From Candidatus Bathyanammoxibius amoris (GTDB lineage Bacteria; Planctomycetota; Brocadiia; Brocadiales; Bathyanammoxibiaceae): 36,396 nucleotides of DNA. The stretch is from the NCBI GenBank assembly GCA_024451685.1, contig JAMXCW010000019.1:1-36396 (forward strand). Direction: 5' to 3'. Both the position numbers and the translations under genes were made by a program. Of the stretch, positions 1 through 7,756 are shown in pieces; position 1 is the first letter of the stretch, and each line of letters begins with the position of its first letter. Below the pieces are notes generated by a model, which was given only the letters and a program-made list of their open reading frames with translations, searched no databases and was not told the DNA's origin.

Positions 1-750
1 ACCGGTCTTACCCATGCCGGTGCGGTCGGCTACAATTTCATTCAGGAAAGTCAGGTCATAGTGGTTGATGATGACGCCTATTGTCTCAACACCCCTCCTG
101 GAGGTAATAGGCGCGGAAATATCTATTTCATTTTTATCAAGGAAAGGAGAGATGTAGGACTTGCTAATATAGGGTCTATTGTAGATACTATCCGTAGCTT
201 GCGTAAATATGTCCTCGTTGGATATATCCCGCCCAATCATCGCTTCACTGGTGGATGCCACGACTATGCCCTCCCTGTCCACCACCTCTATTGCAACGAT
301 GTAAGGGTCCAGTGGCATCTTGTTTAACAGGAGGTGTTTGTTCAGCACCCTGACGGCCCTTTGTTCGCGAATCCCTCCCCACTCGATTTCCTCGAGACTG
401 TCTCTAATGAACCCGTCGGAGCTGAAGTCTACGGTCCGTGCCCTCTTGGCATCCACAACCGAAACGGCGGATATCTTTCTGGACGCCGCGACCGACGTCA
501 TCCACTCAAGCGTCTCTTTCCTAATCGTACTTCTTGCGTGGAAGTAGCCCAGTGACGTGATTATGGTGATGGGTATGAGCGAGATGCAGAGGGTAAATAT
601 CAGCAATTTGCCTTTTATTGACCGGAAGGGGTTTATTTTACGAGTGCCCGTGTGTTGTGTGTAAGTGCCTTTGCCTACGCCACTTACGGGGGGGGGGGGG
701 GGTGAAGACCTGTTTAAAAATCCGCCTTTAGATGAAGTTCCTTTTTGCAT
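1..750 (-). CDS. Membrane sensor protein with dCACHE-like domain, N-terminal part (runs off window)
   Basis: Reading the minus strand from an ATG at 750-748 gives 250 uninterrupted codons to the window edge. Residues 1-45 are a low-complexity cytoplasmic leader containing five consecutive prolines. Residues about 50-75 form one hydrophobic membrane segment (KLLIFTLCISLIPITIITSL). An extracytoplasmic domain follows with the usual marks of double-CACHE sensors: a long helix after the membrane segment, then the strand pattern VAIEVVDREGIVVAST and an SAPI..GVIINHYDLT pattern. Such domains precede histidine kinase, cyclase or chemoreceptor outputs; the output here lies outside the window. The frame is open only if the poly-G run at 688-702 is 15 nt long. 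A weak GGTGAG lies just before the ATG. The sensor-domain call is fairly sure; the output class is unknown. Confidence 0.7.
   Translation of the reverse strand, partial: MQKGTSSKGGFLNRSSPPPPPVSGVGKGTYTQHTGTRKINPFRSIKGKLLIFTLCISLIPITIITSLGYFHARSTIRKETLEWMTSVAASRKISAVSVVDAKRARTVDFSSDGFIRDSLEEIEWGGIREQRAVRVLNKHLLLNKMPLDPYIVAIEVVDREGIVVASTSEAMIGRDISNEDIFTQATDSIYNRPYISKSYISPFLDKNEIDISAPITSRRGVETIGVIINHYDLTFLNEIVADRTGMGKTG
661..702. repeat. 15-nt poly-G run next to a 7-bp inverted repeat, inside a coding region
   Basis: Positions 688-702 are 15 consecutive G. On the minus strand they are five CCC proline codons near the N-terminus of the sensor gene at 1-750. Immediately beside the run, GTAAGTG (661-667) and CACTTAC (681-687) form an inverted repeat with a 13-nt loop. 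Long homopolymers near the start of surface or sensor genes are classic slipped-strand (phase-variation) sites, since loss or gain of one base shifts the frame before the membrane segment. The run length could also be a sequencing or assembly uncertainty. Confidence 0.75.
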
Positions 751-1018
751 AGCTCACCAGATAACTTACAAAACAGGAATGGGAAGAGACCTGTTTACAA
801 ACATGTCTCTCAGATACCATTAGAGCGGCCCTCCGTCCGAACGGTACCTGCGGAATTCGGTGAATTTTACAGCGTAACGCAGATAGCCACAAGTAAAATA
901 GCTGCGGCTAAAGGTGCGCTCCTGCTATTTGCGCAACGTGGCCTAATCTGATAGAATGCGAATCTTGATATCGGCCTTAATTCCCTGACATATCTGTCAC
1001 TTATGAAATAACAAATAA

Positions 1019-3145
1019 ATGAAACCCGCCAAAGATTTTCCCGCATCTGAGTCAGTTAATGCCTTCCGGGAGATTATCGGCTTTCTCGTGGGCGACGGCC
1101 GGGAAGGAGCCTGCGGAATAGATATCTCCAAACAGTTCCGTCCGGAACTGGAGGCTGACCTCCACGTGCACCAGAACATTAATGCCGCCTTCTTGATAGC
1201 CCTATGCGGCAAAAACCATTCCGGCTACGAAACGGCGACGGAATATCTGAAGGAGATGGAGGAAAACCCTCTCTGCAGTCACATGGCCGCGTTCTACAGG
1301 GAAGGCCTCTCTCTCTTAACAGATGAGTTTAAAGACCTTTGTTCAACCAGCGGCGGTAGCGTGGATGTGGCAGACATAACACGCATTATAAAAAACAGCA
1401 GCGTCTCATCAAGCGAGCTGCGGGAGGGCATATGGGGACTATTTCATCCTGAGGCCGTCGGCATCCTGGAAAATAAAGAAGCATACACGAAGTCGCTGAG
1501 AGAGAGACGTAAAATCCATATCCGACAGCTAAATCCAACACCCATCCAGGACGTGCCGGGTGAGGTCCTGTTCACCGCAAACGCGCTCCTTACGGTCCCC
1601 CCGCCGGGAAAAGGCTTCGAGGACCTGGACATAGGGCCAGACCTCATAAGCACCCTGAAAGAGGCTATGGTAGAAGGGCAGCACTTCTGGTACGACCACC
1701 CGGTATCGATAGGGACAAGACCCGAAAACAACGAAATCCTTTACGGACTCAGAAACCTCTCAGACTCCCTTCTCTACGAAAAGAAACTGGGAAACGTAGA
1801 GAGGGACAAAGAGCTGACCTGTGTGCTCTCCGCCTCTGTCACCCATGAGGGACTCCACCCGATAGTAAAGGAATACATAGAAGGGGAATTGCAGAAGTCT
1901 CATAACCTGCCGGGACTTAAGGTCTACCTGTTTACGGAGGCGGATACGGGGAAGCTAATCCACCAGGTACTGGTTCCCGCGGCCGGGAAATATCTCCCCG
2001 GGACAAAAGACCCGGCCGTCTTGTTGAGGGAGGTGGTGGGCGTTGACGGCAGATATGGGCGGCACTACAGTTTCCTCAAGGCGGTGGCCGCCTTCTGGCA
2101 GGTCTTTATCGACCACGGGTTCAGGGCCACGTTTAAGATAGACCTCGACCAGGTCTTCCCGCAGGAAAATCTCCTGAAGGAGACGGGGAAGACCGCGTTC
2201 CAACACCTTATGACCCCCCTGTGGGGCGCGGAGGGCACGGATACAGAAGACAACCCGGTCTACCTCGGGATGATAGCCGGCGCGCTCGTCAACGACCGGG
2301 ACATACACAACTCCGTCTTTACCCCTGACGTGGAATACCCGTCACCACCCTTTAAGGGTGAAGACACCGTCTTTTGCAGCAAGCTTCCTCAGGCGCTCTC
2401 CACAGCGGCCGAGATGATGACAAGGTATCCCGATGGAGACGCGGGGATTGACGGCACAAGCTCATGCATACACAGGATACACGTTACCGGAGGAACCAAC
2501 GGAATCCTCATAGACGCCTTGAGGAAATACCGCCCCTTTACCCCCGTCTTCGTAGGAAGGGCGGAAGACCAGGCCTATTTGCTTTCTGTCCTGTTTTCGC
2601 GGGGACAGGAGCCCGCCCTTCGTTACGCGCACAAGGACGGGCTCATCATGAGGCACGATAAAGAGTCGTTCGCCGGAGACGCCATACGCGCCGCCGCCAC
2701 GGGTAAACTGGTGGGCGATTACCAGAGGCTCCTGCTGTTCTCCCACTACGCGAGACCGCTGCCCTGGGGTATGAACCGTATTAAAGAGGTCACAGGCCCC
2801 TTTACCGGCAGTTTTGTAAGCCGCCTGCCTTTAACCATAGTGTACCTCCGCCTTGCGCTCAAGGCCGCCGCTTTCTTCGCGTCAGGCAGTGAAGAAGACG
2901 CACACAGGGGATCTGAAATCATGGAACTCGGCGTAAGGAGACTGAGCGCCACCATACACGACCTCTCCGGCAAAGACGGAAGGACTTTGGACGAAAAATA
3001 CGGGAGTGAAAAGGCGGCGTGGGACCTGTATTATGACATCCTTGACCACGTGGAAGCGGGTATTAAATCCAACGACCCCTTCGCCCTGGACCTCAAAGAA
3101 AAGGCAAAACGGCTCATCGAGGACACAAGGATTGCCACTTGTTAA
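1019..3145 (+). CDS. Large uncharacterised protein (708 aa), possibly glycosyltransferase-like
   Basis: This is a long frame with consistent codon use starting at ATG 1019; no strong Shine-Dalgarno is visible. No signal peptide or clear membrane segment is seen, so it is probably cytoplasmic. I do not recognise a named family with certainty. Suggestive parts are an acidic strand motif FKIDLDQVFPQ around residues 370-380 (DxD-like, as in GT-A sugar-nucleotide enzymes), a glycine-rich VTGGTNGILIDAL around 490, and PVFVGRAEDQAYLLSVLFSR around 510-530. Together these hint at a nucleotide-sugar or metal-dependent transferase, but I would not assign a reaction. The gene stands alone, divergent from the sensor at 1-750. 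Confidence 0.6.
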   Translation: MKPAKDFPASESVNAFREIIGFLVGDGREGACGIDISKQFRPELEADLHVHQNINAAFLIALCGKNHSGYETATEYLKEMEENPLCSHMAAFYREGLSLLTDEFKDLCSTSGGSVDVADITRIIKNSSVSSSELREGIWGLFHPEAVGILENKEAYTKSLRERRKIHIRQLNPTPIQDVPGEVLFTANALLTVPPPGKGFEDLDIGPDLISTLKEAMVEGQHFWYDHPVSIGTRPENNEILYGLRNLSDSLLYEKKLGNVERDKELTCVLSASVTHEGLHPIVKEYIEGELQKSHNLPGLKVYLFTEADTGKLIHQVLVPAAGKYLPGTKDPAVLLREVVGVDGRYGRHYSFLKAVAAFWQVFIDHGFRATFKIDLDQVFPQENLLKETGKTAFQHLMTPLWGAEGTDTEDNPVYLGMIAGALVNDRDIHNSVFTPDVEYPSPPFKGEDTVFCSKLPQALSTAAEMMTRYPDGDAGIDGTSSCIHRIHVTGGTNGILIDALRKYRPFTPVFVGRAEDQAYLLSVLFSRGQEPALRYAHKDGLIMRHDKESFAGDAIRAAATGKLVGDYQRLLLFSHYARPLPWGMNRIKEVTGPFTGSFVSRLPLTIVYLRLALKAAAFFASGSEEDAHRGSEIMELGVRRLSATIHDLSGKDGRTLDEKYGSEKAAWDLYYDILDHVEAGIKSNDPFALDLKEKAKRLIEDTRIATC

Positions 3146-3447
3146 CCAAGCGAACACTACCGTGTAATATGGTAAAGGCAAGGAGATTTAAAGCGGCGGC
3201 AATGGGAGGGTCTTCCCGAAAGGGGTGTTACAGATGGCGGCTTAGGGCGTCATGTGTCTTTCGTTCTGTTCCAGTTCAGATTCTGTAATCTTCACAGGTG
3301 TGTGGCGCGGCCAGTGGGTGTCTGTCCCATCGCTCCGTGCGCCCTTATCATTATCATCATCATCATGCGTTCTTTTCCCACCACAAACTTCTTCCCATCC
3401 ATCAGACGGTATAAATAGTCCGCTATACCCTCTGCCGAGTCCTTTAT
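3146..3447. other. Intergenic region with an (ATC)n run
   Basis: About 300 bases between two convergent genes. There is a short ATC/ATT triplet run near 3350-3366. The minus-strand frame of the DUF4168 gene stays open for about 60 codons past its TAA, but with no start codon or ribosome site of its own, so I do not call a gene. I see no clear terminator. Confidence 0.4.
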
Positions 3448-3448
3448 A

Positions 3449-3850
3449 TTATTTGTCCCCCTCTTTCTCATCTTCCTCTTCTTTTATTGTCTGTATCATC
3501 TCCTCTACAGACTTCTTGAAATCAGGGTCTTCATTCATGCGCTGGCTCAATTGGGTATATCGTTTGACGGTTAAGCCCTCGTGTTTGACAATAGAAGTTG
3601 TCTTTTTATAGGTTTGCACTCCGCTCCCTTCCGTAGTTTCGTGAATGGCTGCCTGGACTTTAATAAAAGCGGCGGCAAATGCCTTCAATTCCCCGGCTTT
3701 TACCTCATTAGCCGTTATTTTATTCGGGCGGTCTTTTTCCTTCTCTTCTCCTCCATAGCTGACGGTGGAGGAGATTATCAAGAGAATCCCATACACTATG
3801 AGAACGTGTCCGGTCAAACGCAACGAACGCCCCGTATGATAATTTGCCAC
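3449..3850 (-). CDS. Exported DUF4168-family protein
   Basis: A small protein of about 133 aa. The start at GTG 3850-3848 has GGGGAGGT seven bases upstream; a GTG at 3859 is an alternative but leaves the ribosome site misplaced. Residues about 10-32 are a signal peptide or anchor (GHVLIVYGILLIISSTVSYG). The mature part is helical and charged, with the pattern LKAFAAAFIKVQAAI ... RYTQLSQRMNEDPDFKKSVEEMI that is typical of DUF4168, and ends in an acidic EEEDEKEGDK tail. Family members are exported proteins of unknown role. It begins 2 nt after the stop of the upstream reductase, so the two are co-transcribed and probably translationally coupled. Confidence 0.6.
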   Translation of the reverse strand: MANYHTGRSLRLTGHVLIVYGILLIISSTVSYGGEEKEKDRPNKITANEVKAGELKAFAAAFIKVQAAIHETTEGSGVQTYKKTTSIVKHEGLTVKRYTQLSQRMNEDPDFKKSVEEMIQTIKEEEDEKEGDK

Positions 3851-3852
3851 CT

Positions 3853-5004
3853 TCAACACCTCCCCGCGTTCTGGTACTCCCTTTGCTGGCTAAATACCCC
3901 GACAGCGTAAGAAAGTGCCTGACGGAGTTGGTCCTCGCTTATCACCTGCGGTTCATATTGTTCCCCCAACACAGTCCGCATGTTTATCGTATCAAACCAT
4001 CTTTCCTCAGACAAATAAGGGAAAAAGTCCTGGATCCTGTTGTGGAAATTACTTTCCAATTTTGAAAGAAGCTTATTATTCGTCTCTTCAAATGCCTTAC
4101 CATTCTCTCCTTCAACCATCTCTATCTCTTTGATGTCTAGTTCGTCCAGCACTATCTCCAACAGCTTCCGGCAAGAAACAGGCTGGCTTGTCAGATGAAG
4201 GGTCAGGCTCATACTATCGTCACTTTCGCGAATCCTGAGAAACGTTTCCACTAATCTGTCCAGTGAAACCACGCTCAGATTGGCCTTCTCGCTGCAAGAA
4301 CGATTTGAAGGCAAGATTAAACCACTCCCCTCCCTTGCAAAGAACAGATGCTTTAAGCGGAAGAGGATATTAGCAAATCCATAATATCCGCTAAACCTGC
4401 TTATTATGCCGCCTCTTTGAAAATCACCCAGGACAACGCCCAACCTGTGGATTGTCGTGTTACACCAAAGGGGGTTCTTGCTTTTATCTCCAAGCAGGAT
4501 CTCGGCCTCACACTTGGTCTCCTCATAAACATTGTGGAAGCCGTAATCTTTACTAATGTCGTCTTCGTAGATTATCCCTTCCTTCTTCCCGCAGACGTAG
4601 GCGGAGCTAAAGTGGTGGAACCTCCCGGCACCCAGTAACCCGGCAAGTTCAAGAAGGTTTTGGGTACCGCCAACGTTGGTTAACCGGGACTGTGAAGGGG
4701 TCTGCCCGAAGCCCAAATCGGCAGCACAGTTCACCACCTCTTCTACCTCTTCTCTTAAGTGGTTCAGGCTGTTTCCAGACAAACCACAGCAGGGTGATGA
4801 CTCAATGTCTCCTTCAAAGACATTTAATGCCTCAAGGTTGATATCGTTCCCGTAAAAGGAAAGGGCATCTCTAACCCTTTGCTCGGGCGTTTCGTCTTTT
4901 CTTCCCCTAACAAGAAAATAGACTTGATGGCCCTCTTGCAGGAGCGCCAAAGCAACTGCGCTCCCAATAGTGCCGGTCCCACCTGTTAGTAGAATTCCTG
5001 CCAT
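3853..5004 (-). CDS. NAD(P)-dependent reductase, extended SDR / thioester-reductase-like
   Basis: The N-terminus has a Rossmann NAD(P) motif immediately after the chosen ATG (MAGILLTGGTGTIGSAVALAL: TGGTGxxG). Other landmarks are a conserved VNCAADLGFG strand, TNVGGTQNLLELA (the NVxGT signature), an SSAYVCG active-site serine region, and YEETKCEAE, the YxxxK catalytic pair. This is the architecture of extended SDRs related to the reductase domain of carboxylic acid reductases and fatty acyl-CoA reductases, so reduction of an acyl thioester or a sugar/lipid-type substrate is plausible; the substrate cannot be told. A TTG at 5043 is an alternative start but adds 13 residues before the Rossmann strand. 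The DUF4168 gene follows directly. Confidence 0.75.
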   Translation of the reverse strand: MAGILLTGGTGTIGSAVALALLQEGHQVYFLVRGRKDETPEQRVRDALSFYGNDINLEALNVFEGDIESSPCCGLSGNSLNHLREEVEEVVNCAADLGFGQTPSQSRLTNVGGTQNLLELAGLLGAGRFHHFSSAYVCGKKEGIIYEDDISKDYGFHNVYEETKCEAEILLGDKSKNPLWCNTTIHRLGVVLGDFQRGGIISRFSGYYGFANILFRLKHLFFAREGSGLILPSNRSCSEKANLSVVSLDRLVETFLRIRESDDSMSLTLHLTSQPVSCRKLLEIVLDELDIKEIEMVEGENGKAFEETNNKLLSKLESNFHNRIQDFFPYLSEERWFDTINMRTVLGEQYEPQVISEDQLRQALSYAVGVFSQQREYQNAGRC

Positions 5005-5526
5005 GTTAGAATCTTCCCATACAGTGCCCCCATAGTCCGCCAACTGTCATAATCGGCCCCCCATTCCAGTTAGCGGCCACAACTCTATACCCGCCAGTAT
5101 AAATAAGCCGTAATAATAGTAGATTATCGGTCTATTGTAAAGTGTATGCTTTTGCCAGGGGCTGTGGAGAGCAGATCCCTCCATGACCCCTGTTTATCTG
5201 AGGGTGTCTGGGCGTGTTTACTTGACAGTTACTTGACGGTCTGTAGTTGACTGACTGTGGGATTAGTGGATGGCTCTACACCTCTGACATGGGGTAAAGG
5301 GGGTTCTTGGCCCACGTGGTATATGTAAAAGGCCCTTCCAAAACTGTGGGTAATACATAACAACATTAAAACCGGACCGGTTTAAGAAGGTAGATATCAC
5401 TCCTTTTGCTCCCCGCATCCGCGTAACTCAGGTCGGGCCACACGCTCTCTTCTTTACGTTGAGCATCTTATTGGTAATATGACTGCTGTCAAGTTTTGTT
5501 CCGACCAGCACAGAGTGTCCCACTGT
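5005..5526. other. Non-coding stretch with palindrome and TTGAC repeats
   Basis: About 520 bases with no convincing gene. It contains three TTGAC copies at 5222, 5233 and 5247, and the palindromic 25-nt repeat at 5362-5386 (separate entry). No terminator for the beta-propeller gene was clearly identified. Confidence 0.4.
5362..5386 (-). repeat. 25-nt repeat, left copy (inverted relative to 7579-7603)
   Basis: The reverse complement of 5362-5386 matches 7579-7603 at 23 of 25 positions; the mismatches are GG versus AA at positions 14-15. This copy also contains a near-perfect palindrome, AAACCGG-A-CCGGTTT. The two copies flank the beta-propeller gene, tRNA-Ala and the AT-rich phosphodiesterase gene in inverted orientation. 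Confidence 0.65.
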
Positions 5527-6294
5527 CTACATTCTGGGCGAGAATACATAAAGCCTCTGCGGTTCATCACTTACGACATACAGAAAACCGTCGTTATCCA
5601 TTGTGAAACCTTGCGGATTTGGAACATCTAACTCAAAACTATCTACAAGCGTACCGTCCTTTGTAATCTCTATTATCATATTTGGGTCGTGAGTCAAAAT
5701 GATCAGATTACCCGTCTTCTTGTCCATACTCACGTCTGCCAACTCCTCAGCGTCTATATCAAAGTAACTCTCAATCTCGCCATCTAGCGTAATCTCCAAG
5801 ATTGCTGTGGGGTTTTTCTCGTTGGCTATAAAGAGGTGCTTGGTCAACGAGTCATAGGTAACACCCTCAAACCCGTAGTTAATGTCCTCTTCACCGGTCT
5901 CCATGGTAACTCTAATGGTTTTGAGCAGCTTGCCATTCTTGTCTATCTCAAGTACAGACCTCTTTCGTTCTTCGGTAACAAACAGGGTCCCTTTGTCCGT
6001 ATTTTGTGCTATGCCTTCCAGGTCTTCAGACTTGAAGCGGATTTCTCCAAGGATGTCCTCCCCCCGTTTTTGGACCTCGTATATCCCGCCGCCGCTATCC
6101 TCGACTACCCATAGACTGTCATTGTCGGGGTTATAGTCTATGCCGGAGGGCCGGACCCCTATAGTATAGGTCTCTATGAGGTCATATTCTGTGGCAGATA
6201 CGAGGCTTGTAAGCGATTGTGTGACAAGTATGACGGCAGAGATAACAAGAAAAGTGTTCTGTTTTAGCTGTCTTGCAGATATGTAGGACATCAT
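5527..6294 (-). CDS. Exported SdiA-regulated / YjiK-like beta-propeller protein
   Basis: About 255 aa from the ATG at 6294, which has AAGGAGGG eight to nine bases upstream; a GTG at 6330 would put the start before this ribosome site. An adjacent second ATG (6291) is equally possible. A signal peptide covers the first 35 or so residues (NTFLVISAVILVTQSLTSLVSA). The mature part is made of repeated strand units such as GVRPSGIDYNPDNDSLWVVED, LEGIAQNTDKGTLFVTEE and GFEGVTYDSLTKHLFIANE. This is the pattern of SdiA-regulated-domain (YjiK) proteins, calcium-binding six-bladed propellers exported to the periplasm. The substrate is unknown. It lies downstream of tRNA-Ala on the same strand. Confidence 0.75.
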   Translation of the reverse strand: MMSYISARQLKQNTFLVISAVILVTQSLTSLVSATEYDLIETYTIGVRPSGIDYNPDNDSLWVVEDSGGGIYEVQKRGEDILGEIRFKSEDLEGIAQNTDKGTLFVTEERKRSVLEIDKNGKLLKTIRVTMETGEEDINYGFEGVTYDSLTKHLFIANEKNPTAILEITLDGEIESYFDIDAEELADVSMDKKTGNLIILTHDPNMIIEITKDGTLVDSFELDVPNPQGFTMDNDGFLYVVSDEPQRLYVFSPRM

Positions 6295-6395
6295 CCTTGA
6301 AACCCTCCTTAAAAACAGGATTTTAGACACAACGCCTAAAAAAGTCTAGTCCATAATTCCAGCCCAATAGATGTCGTCGGTCCTTATGAGGAAAG

Positions 6396-6468
6396 TGGAG
6401 ACGAAGGGATTCGAACCCTCGACCTCGGCAATGCGAGTGCCGCGCTCTCCCGACTGAGCTACGTCCCC
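6396..6468 (-). tRNA. tRNA-Ala (anticodon CGC)
   Basis: The reverse complement folds as a full cloverleaf of 73 nt: acceptor stem GGGGACG/CGTCTCC, D stem GCTC/GAGC, anticodon stem CGGCA/TGCCG with loop CTCGCAT (anticodon CGC, reading GCG), T stem with GGTTCGAATCC, and discriminator A. The third acceptor pair is G-U (G3:U70), the identity element for alanyl-tRNA synthetase, which independently supports alanine. The 3' CCA is not encoded. Confidence 0.95.
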
Positions 6469-6497
6469 ATCTTCAGTTTCCGCAAGCACTTAAATCC

Positions 6498-6525
6498 CTT
6501 ATACTATATTTTAGTACATTATCAA
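6498..6525 (-). promoter_or_regulatory. Sigma-70-type promoter for tRNA-Ala
   Basis: On the minus strand TTGATA (6525-6520) and TATAAG (6503-6498) are separated by 16 bases, with the -10 box about 30 bases upstream of the tRNA 5' end. Position and spacing fit a housekeeping promoter. Confidence 0.5.
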
Positions 6526-6749
6526 GTCACATTTTGTGTATCTAGTTATCCTCCATACAATTAAGGAGTTATGGCTGCCTTTCCTGTTGGCACTAGACCG
6601 TATAGATATTTGACACCTTATTCGAGGAAAAGTGCTTGTAGAGAGACGGCGCAGGGGGTATAAGATGCTCGATCCATGGGGCAAAAATTACAGGGCTAAC
6701 TTATAATACTGGTACTATGAGTGGGGGCAGGTCAAGTGGATAAACCAAT

Positions 6750-7469
6750 ATGAAAGAGAAGCTTATAATTGCTCACCGTGGGGCTTCTGCTCACGCAAAG
6801 GGAAATACTATTGAAGCCTATCAAAAAGCTATTATGTTCGGGGCCGATATGATAGAGACTGATATTAGAAAAACGAAAGATAATATTTTTATTACCTATC
6901 ATGATGCACACATTCAAGGGACTCCAATAAAAGAATTAACATATGAAGAGGCAAGAAAGGTTGCTGGGAGTCAAGGTTTTGATATTCCTACACTTGAGGA
7001 CGTTTTGAAGTATACCATTGGGAAAATACAACTTGATGTAGAGTTAAAAGAAAAAGGATATGAAAAAGAGCTTGTAGGGTTACTACTAACATATTTAAAA
7101 AAAGACGAATTTGTTATCTCATCATTTAACAATTCTTCTCTGCAAATAATCAAAGACAATTATCCCAGTATAAAAGTTGGTCTAATTTTAGAGAAAGATA
7201 GTCATGTAAATTCCACGTTGTCACGACGTTTAGAGGCATTTGACACTTCAAAAAATACGAAGCCGAAGGTAGATTTCTTAGTACCTCATTGGAAGCTGTT
7301 AACGCATGGATTATTTGAAAGAGCCATGACAAATAATATACCTATATTTATTTGGACAATTAATGATAGAAGTTTGATCTGGACTTTTCTTAATGACGAG
7401 AGGGTGCATGGCATAATAACAGATAAACCAGATTTAGCTGTTTCCTTAAGAAGTCAACATACTTTCTGA
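6750..7469 (+). CDS. Glycerophosphodiester phosphodiesterase (GDPD) family protein
   Basis: A 239-aa TIM-barrel GDPD without signal peptide, so cytoplasmic. Motifs: IIAHRGASAHAKGNTIEAYQ (HRG with the metal-binding NTIEA), GADMIETDIRKTKDN (ExD), ITYHDAHI (catalytic His), LDVELKE, and the C-terminal FIWTINDRS...GIITDKPDL. The family hydrolyses glycerophosphodiesters to glycerol-3-phosphate and an alcohol. At 239 aa the length is normal. Base composition is clearly more AT-rich than the neighbours (codons such as ATA, AAA, TTA dominate), it lies on the opposite strand to the surrounding genes, and its ribosome site is weak. This suggests acquisition by transfer. Confidence 0.85.
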   Translation: MKEKLIIAHRGASAHAKGNTIEAYQKAIMFGADMIETDIRKTKDNIFITYHDAHIQGTPIKELTYEEARKVAGSQGFDIPTLEDVLKYTIGKIQLDVELKEKGYEKELVGLLLTYLKKDEFVISSFNNSSLQIIKDNYPSIKVGLILEKDSHVNSTLSRRLEAFDTSKNTKPKVDFLVPHWKLLTHGLFERAMTNNIPIFIWTINDRSLIWTFLNDERVHGIITDKPDLAVSLRSQHTF

Positions 7470-7578
7470 CTCTGAAAAATCCTCAGGTCTGAAGTCCTTG
7501 GTATCTTAATCCTATATGATGGTTTCCCAGGCTTAAAACATTTGACCAACACTGATGCAAAGCATCGACCTGCCGCCG

Positions 7579-7603
7579 CTTAAACCGGTCCAATTTTAAT
7601 GTT
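7579..7603 (+). repeat. 25-nt repeat, right copy (inverted relative to 5362-5386)
   Basis: Matches the reverse complement of 5362-5386 at 23 of 25 positions, centred on AAACCGGTCC. It lies downstream of the AT-rich phosphodiesterase gene. The copies could be ends of a transferred segment or binding sites for one regulator. Confidence 0.65.
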
Positions 7604-7734
7604 AGTATTTTGAGCAAATAGGACCATCTTAAGTCTCACCGTTACAAAAACCCCGATTTCGGAGCACTGCAATATGCCCATAATATACAAACAAAGTGGG
7701 GGTGCTACCGGTCTACCTACTACCAGACAAAAGT

Positions 7735-7756
7735 GCTTGTAGATACGACTACAAGC
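7735..7756 (-). terminator. Hairpin terminator of the DUF362 gene
   Basis: GCTTGTAG (7735-7742) and CTACAAGC (7749-7756) form an 8-bp stem with a 6-nt loop. The stem overlaps the stop codon of the DUF362 gene. On the minus strand it is followed by ACTTTTG, a short T run. Confidence 0.5.

Noticed and set aside
3252-3448. Minus-strand continuation of the DUF4168 frame past its TAA for about 60 codons
   Set aside because: No start codon or ribosome site, TAA is not a known recoding codon in bacteria, and an open run of this length is not rare by chance.
5222-5251. Three TTGAC copies as possible replication iterons or DnaA-type sites
   Set aside because: Spacing is irregular (11 and 14 bases) and no replication gene is nearby.
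6628-7743. 15-nt match AAAAGTGCTTGTAGA at about 6628 and 7730
   Set aside because: A match of this length between two places in 36 kb is expected about once by chance, and the flanks are unrelated.
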